From NCBI GenBank assembly GCA_002439875.1, contig DJQB01000003.1, positions 98,786 to 111,340 of the forward strand: 12,555 bases of DNA, in the 5' to 3' direction. The position numbers were made by a program, and so were the translations under genes. The notes under the pieces were generated by a model. It was not told the origin of the DNA. It ran no database searches and saw only the letters and a list, made by a program, of their open reading frames with translations. Of the stretch, positions 7,322 to 12,555 are shown in pieces (the first letter of the stretch is position 1; the number at the start of each line of letters is the position of its first letter). This DNA comes from Bacteroidales bacterium UBA6397 (GTDB lineage Bacteria; Bacteroidota; Bacteroidia; Bacteroidales; UBA932).

Positions 7322-8686
7322 ATGTCAAAATATTCAAAGATTTATTTCATAGGTGTCGGTGGCATCGGAATGAGTGCCATCGCAAGGTACTACAAATTCA
7401 AAGGGTATCCCGTCGCAGGCTACGACAGGACACCTTCCGATCTGACTCACGAACTTGAGAAAGAAGGGATTGACGTGCATTACAACGACGATCCGGACTA
7501 CATCCCAAAAGATGTGGCCTCGACTTTGGTTGTCTACACTCCGGCGATTCCCACTGATTTGAAGGAGCTTGTTTATGTCAAGGAGCACGGCTACACGCTT
7601 GTCAAGAGATCCCGGATGCTGGGTGAGCTGGCCGAAGGGCAGACGTGCCTTGCCGTGGCCGGGACGCACGGGAAGACCACCACAAGCACCCTCGTGGCAC
7701 ACATACTGACCGAAAGCGGGAAAGGCTGTTCCGCATTCCTCGGAGGCATCTCCAAGAACTACGGGACCAATCTTCTGACAAGCCACACACCGACAATCGT
7801 GGCGGAGGCCGATGAATTCGACCGTTCATTCCTCCAGCTACATCCCGCGATCGCCGCGATCACAGCCATGGACGCCGACCACTTGGACATCTACGGGACT
7901 CTTGAGGAATATCAGAAAGCGTTCAAGGCTTTCGCCTCGCAGGTAAGCCGCATCTTGATAGTGAAACTCGGACTGGACATCACCCCGGAAGACACAAACG
8001 CCAGAATCCTTCACTACAGCTACGACAACCCTGACGCCGACTACCATGCGGCCAACGCCAAACCTGACGAGGTAGGGCACTACATTTTTGACCTTGTCTA
8101 TCCGGAAGGGGTGATCGGCGGCATCAGAGTCGGGATCCCAGGCTGGGTCAATGTCGAGAACAGTGTCGCCGCGGCCGCGGTTTGTCTTAACCACGGTGTG
8201 CCACCGGAAGCCATCAAAGAAGCGATCGGGACATATTCAGGTGTCAAACGCAGGCTGGACGTGCACCTGAACACTCCGCACCTGTCCTACATTGATGACT
8301 ATGCCCATCATCCGAAAGAATTGGCCTCGGCGATCTCCTCGATGAGAGGGATATTCCCGGGGAGGAAGCTCACGGCAATATTCCAGCCACACCTTTTCAC
8401 CCGGACGAGGGATTTCGCCGATGATTTCGCCGCCGCTCTGAGCAAGGTGGACAAGCTGATCCTGCTGGACATCTACCCTGCAAGGGAAGAGCCGATCCCC
8501 GGAGTCACTTCCGAGCTGATCTTTGACAAGGTCACCGCTCCGGTGAAAGTCCTGCTGAAAAAAGAGGAACTGATGGACTATCTGAGAGACGAACCTATCG
8601 ACGTGCTGGCCACCTTCGGAGCCGGCAACATTGACAGGTTCATCGCGCCTATAACCGAACTTCTTAAGGAAAGGTTGAAAAAATGA
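7322..8686 (+). CDS. murC: UDP-N-acetylmuramate:L-alanine ligase MurC
   Basis: MurC is the cytoplasmic ATP-dependent ligase that attaches L-alanine to UDP-MurNAc, the first amino acid of the stem peptide. The 454 residues match the family. The N-terminal Rossmann-like domain carries FIGVGGIGMSAIA (9-21), and SRML follows at 97-100. The central domain has the ATP loop GTHGKTTT (114-121), typical of MurC with His in the third position, then EADEFDRSF (162-170) and DADHLDIYG (184-192). The C-terminal domain opens after IDDYAHHPKE (324-333), and FQPHLFTRT (about 358-366) is also MurC-like. The start is two bases after the murG stop, without a clear Shine-Dalgarno sequence. The stop overlaps ftsQ as ATGA. 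Confidence 0.97.
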   Translation: MSKYSKIYFIGVGGIGMSAIARYYKFKGYPVAGYDRTPSDLTHELEKEGIDVHYNDDPDYIPKDVASTLVVYTPAIPTDLKELVYVKEHGYTLVKRSRMLGELAEGQTCLAVAGTHGKTTTSTLVAHILTESGKGCSAFLGGISKNYGTNLLTSHTPTIVAEADEFDRSFLQLHPAIAAITAMDADHLDIYGTLEEYQKAFKAFASQVSRILIVKLGLDITPEDTNARILHYSYDNPDADYHAANAKPDEVGHYIFDLVYPEGVIGGIRVGIPGWVNVENSVAAAAVCLNHGVPPEAIKEAIGTYSGVKRRLDVHLNTPHLSYIDDYAHHPKELASAISSMRGIFPGRKLTAIFQPHLFTRTRDFADDFAAALSKVDKLILLDIYPAREEPIPGVTSELIFDKVTAPVKVLLKKEELMDYLRDEPIDVLATFGAGNIDRFIAPITELLKERLKK

Positions 8687-9459
8687 AAAAAGGTTTCAGG
8701 ATAACCCTCGTCGCGACGGCGTTCTGCCTGCTCGGCCTGGTCTGCCTCGTCATCCACGGGATGAATGAAAGGCGGATCGGACAGCTCACATGCGCGGGCA
8801 TCAAAGTGGAGTTCGTGGATGACTTCAACTTCGTGACCGTCAAAGACGTGGAAGGCTACCTGAACAAAGGCTACGGCACCTACATCGGACAGCGGCTTGA
8901 CAGCGTGGATCTGCGGAAAGTCGAGAGTGTCCTGGACGGCAGGAGCGCGATCCTCAAGGCCGAGGCCTACACGACTCCAGACGGCTGTCTGAACGTCAGG
9001 ATCCAGCAAAGAGAACCAGTGATCCGGTTCCAGAAAGACAACAACGGGTACTACGCCGACGAGAAAGGCTTCCTGTTCCCGCTCCAGAAGAACTACACGT
9101 CCATGGTTCCGATCATAGACGGAGCGATTCCGCTGAATGTGGAAAGGGGCTACAAGGGAGAGCCTAAGACCAATGCGGAGAGGAAATGGCTTTCGGAAGT
9201 GATACAAATGGTGAATTTCATGCAAGACTCCGGGATCTGGTCCGAAAACATCTGCCAGATCACGGTCAAGGACAACGGAGATCTGGTCATGATCCCACGT
9301 CAAGGAAAAGAAAGATTCATCTTCGGACCGCCGTACGGCTTTGAAAGCAAGTTCGACAGGATAGACCGCTACTACACCGCCATCCTGCCGGATAAAGGAG
9401 CGGGATACTATTCGACAGTGAATGTTAAGTACAACAGGCAGATTGTCTGCAGAAAATAG
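8683..9459 (+). CDS. ftsQ: Cell division protein FtsQ (DivIB family)
   Basis: FtsQ is a bitopic membrane protein that links FtsZ-ring assembly in the cytoplasm to the FtsW-FtsI synthase. The sequence shows a short basic N-terminus (KKGFR), one membrane segment at about 7-25 and a periplasmic domain of about 230 residues. A stretch of alternating hydrophobic residues, LNVRIQQREPVIRF (103-116), followed by GYYADEKGFLFPL (122-134), is the recognisable FtsQ signature. The POTRA domain expected at about 36-106 is not obvious by eye, as is usual for Bacteroidota FtsQ. The final residues (GYYSTVNVKYNRQIVCRK) resemble the family ending. The ATG overlaps the murC stop by four bases, and GGAAAGG lies about seven bases upstream. 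Identification rests on the signature and on its place before ftsA. Confidence 0.9.
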   Translation: MKKGFRITLVATAFCLLGLVCLVIHGMNERRIGQLTCAGIKVEFVDDFNFVTVKDVEGYLNKGYGTYIGQRLDSVDLRKVESVLDGRSAILKAEAYTTPDGCLNVRIQQREPVIRFQKDNNGYYADEKGFLFPLQKNYTSMVPIIDGAIPLNVERGYKGEPKTNAERKWLSEVIQMVNFMQDSGIWSENICQITVKDNGDLVMIPRQGKERFIFGPPYGFESKFDRIDRYYTAILPDKGAGYYSTVNVKYNRQIVCRK

Positions 9460-9470
9460 ATTAAGTCAAC

Positions 9471-11090
9471 ATGGAAGAGAGATACATAGCATCCGTTGAT
9501 TTGGGCACGTCAAAACTGGCTGTCTGCGTGGCCAGGGTTCAGGATCAGAATGTCGAGGTGATCTACTACAAGGAATCACCGTCGCTTGGCATACGCTACA
9601 GCTATGTCCTGATTCCGGGAAAGGTTAAGGCAGGGCTGAGGACTGCGATAAGCGAGGCGCAGCAGGCCCTGAGGATCAAGATCCAACAGGTGATAGTCGG
9701 GCTGCCGCGCTGGCACGTCCGTCAGGAGACGGCCTCGGCAAGCATAACCAGGCCAGAACCCGACAATCTGATTCAGGAAAGCGAGATCCGCGCCCTGAAG
9801 TCCATGGCTCTGGAGTCCTACCCGTTGGAGGACTCGGCAAAGGAAGTTATCTATGGAGCCGTGGCTCAATCATTCTCGACGGAGGATTGCATCAACGAGC
9901 CTGAGAACGACATTGTGGGCATGGCGGCGGAGACGCTTGAAGGCAACTTCAAGGTTTTTATCGGGAACCGGAGATATTCATCGAACATCGACAGCGTCTT
10001 CAACGATCTGGGAATCGCCATAGCGAAGAAATATTTCACCCCTGGCATCACGGCACGCGCCGTGCTGAAGTCCGAGCAGATGGAGAACGGAGTCGCACTG
10101 ATCGACATCGGAGCGGGGGTAAGTTCCGTCACCATATTCAAAGACAAGATCATGCGCTTCTACGCCGCCATTCCTTTCGGCGGCAACAGCGTGACCAATG
10201 ACATCAAATCCGAGTGCAACTTCTCGTTTGAGCTTGCCGAGAACATCAAGAAAGCCTACGGTGCCTGCATGCCGAACAAGCTGTCCTCGCTTGGTGAGAA
10301 GTCCATCCAGATTGTGGACGAGGACGGTAACGCCACCGCACAGGTTTCGGTGAAATACATCTCCGAGATCATCACGGCGAGGATGAAGGAAATCATCGAG
10401 GCCCTTCTGTTCAGGATTCAGGAAAGCGGCTACGCTTCCGAGGACATACTCAGGGCCGGCGTGGTCGTGACAGGAGGCGGGGCCGAGCTTGTGAACTGCG
10501 CCAATTACATCAAGGAACTGTCGGGATATTCAGTGAAGATAGGTCGGCCGAGACGATTCTTCTCCTGCGAAGGATGCCCCGAGGCGAGCGAGGCAAGCGC
10601 CGCGACCTCGATGGGCATGATACTGTCCGCAAAGAGCGACCGCCTGCTGAACTGCGTCAATGAATTCACGGCAAAGGTGGCCAGACCGGCCGCTGCGGAG
10701 GATGCGACAGTCACGGGTTCAAGTATTCATGGAGCCATCGCGGAGGAGCCGGAAGCGACCGCTCGCAAGGAAGAGACCGCGGTCCCCGCACAGAGGGAAG
10801 AACCTCGCGATGAGGCTCCGGAGACCGAATATGACCCATATTCCACAATTGAGCATCCCGCTATAGAAGCCTCTGTCGCGGCCACACAGGATGAGGACGA
10901 GGGACCTGGAGTGTTCGACAAGCCGACAGACGAGGAGATCAAGGAATATGAGTCCAAGAAACGAAAAGAGAGAAAGGAAAAGAAAGAGCACCGGAAGCTG
11001 TTCAATTTCACTTGGACAAAACACATTCTGGGCAAGGTCGGGGAGACGGTCGGAGAACTGTACAACGACATGAACGACGAGGAGGTTTAA
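9471..11090 (+). CDS. ftsA: Cell division protein FtsA (actin-like FtsZ membrane anchor)
   Basis: FtsA is an actin-like ATP-binding protein that polymerises under the membrane, holds FtsZ there and signals to the periplasmic synthase. The ATPase motifs are visible: phosphate-1 DLGTSKLAV (10-18), phosphate-2 LIDIGAGVSSV (210-220) and the adenosine motif VVVTGGGAELV (331-341). The SHS2-type 1C domain lies between phosphate 1 and 2 (about 85-170). The core ends near residue 400, where E. coli FtsA (420 residues) also ends. About 140 more residues follow: an acidic, Ala/Glu/Pro-rich linker (about 405-490), a Lys/Glu/Arg block (492-509) and an end (511-536, FNFTWTK to GELYND) that could form an amphipathic membrane-binding helix. 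The tail role is inferred from FtsA of other bacteria. The start is 11 bases after ftsQ with A-rich sequence ahead; the stop is 11 bases before ftsZ. Confidence 0.95.
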   Translation: MEERYIASVDLGTSKLAVCVARVQDQNVEVIYYKESPSLGIRYSYVLIPGKVKAGLRTAISEAQQALRIKIQQVIVGLPRWHVRQETASASITRPEPDNLIQESEIRALKSMALESYPLEDSAKEVIYGAVAQSFSTEDCINEPENDIVGMAAETLEGNFKVFIGNRRYSSNIDSVFNDLGIAIAKKYFTPGITARAVLKSEQMENGVALIDIGAGVSSVTIFKDKIMRFYAAIPFGGNSVTNDIKSECNFSFELAENIKKAYGACMPNKLSSLGEKSIQIVDEDGNATAQVSVKYISEIITARMKEIIEALLFRIQESGYASEDILRAGVVVTGGGAELVNCANYIKELSGYSVKIGRPRRFFSCEGCPEASEASAATSMGMILSAKSDRLLNCVNEFTAKVARPAAAEDATVTGSSIHGAIAEEPEATARKEETAVPAQREEPRDEAPETEYDPYSTIEHPAIEASVAATQDEDEGPGVFDKPTDEEIKEYESKKRKERKEKKEHRKLFNFTWTKHILGKVGETVGELYNDMNDEEV

Positions 11091-11099
11091 CAGACAAGG
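11081..11099 (+). promoter_or_regulatory. Possible translation initiation region of ftsZ
   Basis: GGAGGT at 11081-11086 lies within the last codons of ftsA, 15 bases before the ftsZ ATG at 11102, which is too far for a usual Shine-Dalgarno sequence. A second, weaker purine element, AAGGT, ends two bases before the ATG, which is too close. Initiation may therefore depend on coupling to ftsA termination at 11090. Reading is by eye only. Confidence 0.3.
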
Positions 11100-11101
11100 T
11101 T

Positions 11102-12382
11102 ATGGGAGACATTATTGACAATTTCGACATCGATCTGGCCGAGAGCAGCCCGGTCATGACACCTATCCAGTCGATGATCAAGGTGATCGGCGTGGGTGGC
11201 GGCGGCTGCAATGCGGTGAACTATATGTTCAGGGAAAAGGTGGAAGGTTGCAGTTTCATTGTCTGCAACACCGACCGGCAGGCCCTTGACGGGAGTCCTG
11301 TTCCTGTCAAGATCCACATCGGAGAGAACGCCCTCGGCGCCGGAACCGATCCGGCCAAGGGCCGTAAAGCCGCTCTCGAAGCGCACGATCAGATTGAGAA
11401 GGTGGTCCTTGGTGAAGACACACAGATGCTCTTCATTACCGCAGGAATGGGAGGAGGCACAGGCACTGGGGCCGCTCCCATCATCGCCAAGATGGCCAAG
11501 GACAAGGGCGTTCTGACCGTCGGGGTGGTAACCCTTCCGTTTGAGAACGAGGGAGAGAATGCGATGTCCCGTGCCATCGACGGCATCCATGAGTTGGTGA
11601 AGAACGTGGACAGTCTCCTTATCATCAACAATGAGAAACTCTACGATTTCTTCGGCAGCCATCTGGTGCATGAGGCGTTCCCGAAAGCGGACGAGGTCCT
11701 CTCCACGGCCGTGAAAGGCATCACCGAGATCATCAGCCGCCCTGGCTACATCAATGTGGATTTCGAGGACATCAAGACCATGATGCGCAACAGCGGCATG
11801 GCTCTGATGGGCTGCGGCACAGGCACCGGGAAAAACAGGATCGAGGACGCCGTCAAGGGGGCGCTACAGTCCCCCCTCCTGAATGACTTCGACCTCAAGA
11901 CAGCCAAAAGTCTGCTCATAAACATCACCTGCGGCAAGAACGACAAGGGCCTCACGATGGATGACCTTTCCGAGATCAACCACAAGATCTCTGAATATAC
12001 CGGCAATGTCAAGAAGTTCAAGACCGGTCTCGTCTGGATGACCGACCCTGAAATCGGAGACAGGATTCAGATCACCGCCATCGCTACAGGATTCAAAGTC
12101 AATGACTTGAGAAAGATAGCCCGAGCCGACCTCGGCAACATTATCCTGATCGGAAAGGATTTCACGTTCGAAAGGCAGTCCCTGCCCGAGCCCGAGGACG
12201 AGATCAACCTCACCGGCAAGGTGAAGATCATCGGCTACAACACCTCCGACAACGTCAAGCGCTTCCATTTCGACCCTGACAAGAAACCGGTCCTTGCGGT
12301 AGAGCACGGCCAGAACCTCGCCGAACTGGAGCGCATCCCTGCCATCAAACGCGCCGACCGCTCCGAAAAGGAGCAGGGGTAG
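11102..12382 (+). CDS. ftsZ: Cell division protein FtsZ (tubulin-like GTPase)
   Basis: FtsZ is the GTP-dependent tubulin homologue that forms the division ring in the cytoplasm. Numbered from ATG 11102 (426 residues), the GTP-binding domain has IGVGGGGCNAVN (29-40), the tubulin signature GGGTGTG (117-123) and NNEKLYD (176-182). The catalytic T7 loop carries Asn218, Asp220 and Asp223 (NVDFED), followed by SGMALMG (231-237). The core ends near residue 355, a linker of about 50 residues follows, and the tail peptide ERIPAIKR (410-417) fits the conserved C-terminal peptide that binds FtsA. The frame is open upstream to 11012, inside ftsA, but FtsZ homologues have only a short leader before the glycine-rich loop, so 11102 is chosen. 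It is the last gene of the cluster in view, and no gene follows at once on the same strand. Confidence 0.97.
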   Translation: MGDIIDNFDIDLAESSPVMTPIQSMIKVIGVGGGGCNAVNYMFREKVEGCSFIVCNTDRQALDGSPVPVKIHIGENALGAGTDPAKGRKAALEAHDQIEKVVLGEDTQMLFITAGMGGGTGTGAAPIIAKMAKDKGVLTVGVVTLPFENEGENAMSRAIDGIHELVKNVDSLLIINNEKLYDFFGSHLVHEAFPKADEVLSTAVKGITEIISRPGYINVDFEDIKTMMRNSGMALMGCGTGTGKNRIEDAVKGALQSPLLNDFDLKTAKSLLINITCGKNDKGLTMDDLSEINHKISEYTGNVKKFKTGLVWMTDPEIGDRIQITAIATGFKVNDLRKIARADLGNIILIGKDFTFERQSLPEPEDEINLTGKVKIIGYNTSDNVKRFHFDPDKKPVLAVEHGQNLAELERIPAIKRADRSEKEQG

Positions 12383-12555
12383 TTCATTCTTTTGACATCA
12401 GACGATGAAAAAATATCGGAATAGGTGAGACCGTCTGGGACGTCTTCCCGTCAAGGAAACGTCTTGGATGGGCGTCCGTCAATTTCGCGTTCTTCACCAA
12501 TCTGAGTTTTTCAATTTTGTGTACCTATAATTCCTGCTTCTCGACTTTGGCCTTG
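12383..12555 (+). other. Non-coding region after ftsZ
   Basis: No coding region with a credible start and length is seen on either strand here. The ATG at 12405 opens only seven codons. On the minus strand, short open stretches enter from the right edge and stop at about 12525, 12510 or 12499, so one could be the 3' end of a convergent gene, but none is recognisable. The region holds a CGTC-rich hairpin (listed separately) and T-rich runs at 12507-12511 and 12515-12518. It probably contains the end of the dcw transcript. Confidence 0.5.
12439..12463 (+). terminator. Hairpin downstream of ftsZ, possible transcript end
   Basis: GACGT-C-TTCC (12439-12448) pairs with GGAAACGTC (12455-12463), giving nine base pairs with one bulged C and a six-base loop, CGTCAA. 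It lies 56 bases after the ftsZ stop. There is no T-run directly after the stem, so it is not a standard intrinsic terminator; the first T-rich stretch is over 40 bases further on. It could stabilise the 3' end of the mRNA or be chance. It is offered as a structure, not as a proven terminator. Confidence 0.25.

Noticed and set aside
10720..10960. Low-complexity Glu/Ala/Pro-rich stretch in ftsA considered as a repeat or frameshift
   Set aside because: The frame continues without a break to the terminal segment typical of an FtsA end, and no repeated unit could be found. It reads as an ordinary disordered linker.
11012..11101. N-terminal extension of FtsZ into the end of ftsA
   Set aside because: The 30 added residues are Arg/Gly-rich, unlike FtsZ leaders, and arise from the shifted frame of the ftsA tail. 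The ATG at 11102 gives a normal FtsZ start.
12392..12420. TTGACA followed 16 bases later by TATCGG, like a sigma-70 promoter
   Set aside because: The -10 match is poor, Bacteroidota use a different consensus (TTTG and TAnnTTTG), and no gene follows within the window.
12526..12531. TATAAT box near the right edge
   Set aside because: There is no matching -35 element at proper spacing and no gene visible downstream before the window ends, so it cannot be supported.
12525..12555. End of a possible minus-strand gene (stop at 12525-12527)
   Set aside because: Only nine codons (ending KVEKQEL) are visible, and other minus-strand frames are equally open, so no call is justified.

Overview
This window is an almost complete distal two-thirds of a division and cell wall (dcw) gene cluster, all on the + strand, in the order ftsI (3' end) - murE - mraY - murD - ftsW - murG - murC - ftsQ - ftsA - ftsZ, followed by 173 bases without a convincing gene. 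The order is the usual one in Bacteroidota. A Bacteroidales-like host is also suggested by the PASTA-ended FtsI, an enlarged MraY with an extra loop between TM4 and TM5, an FtsA with a long charged tail, an FtsZ ending in an IPAIKR-type peptide, the murC-ftsQ-ftsA-ftsZ ending without ddl, and mostly weak Shine-Dalgarno sequences. The DNA looks moderately GC-rich. I cannot name a genus from sequence alone.

Layout: bases 1-516 hold the C-terminal end of the septal transpeptidase FtsI, entered upstream of the KTG motif. Bases 513-8686 alternate the cytoplasmic Mur ligases (murE, murD, murC) with the membrane-associated lipid steps (mraY, murG) and the SEDS polymerase ftsW. Bases 8683-12382 encode the division proteins FtsQ, FtsA and FtsZ. 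Genes overlap by 4 bases or are separated by at most 12 bases, so the set is very probably one transcript with translational coupling. No internal promoter or terminator could be supported.

How they work together: MurC, MurD and MurE add L-Ala, D-Glu and (probably) meso-diaminopimelate to UDP-MurNAc. MraY moves the finished UDP-MurNAc-pentapeptide to undecaprenyl phosphate (lipid I), and MurG adds GlcNAc (lipid II). FtsW polymerises lipid II and FtsI crosslinks it at the septum. FtsZ makes the ring, FtsA ties it to the membrane and FtsQ links the cytoplasmic and periplasmic parts. MurF, Ddl and FtsB are not in this window.

I find no mobile element, CRISPR array, RNA gene or undescribed system. 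The observations worth a second look are residue changes in conserved motifs of MurE and FtsW, lineage-type extensions in MraY, FtsA and FtsW, and a structured CGTC-rich stretch after ftsZ. All are modest in interest.
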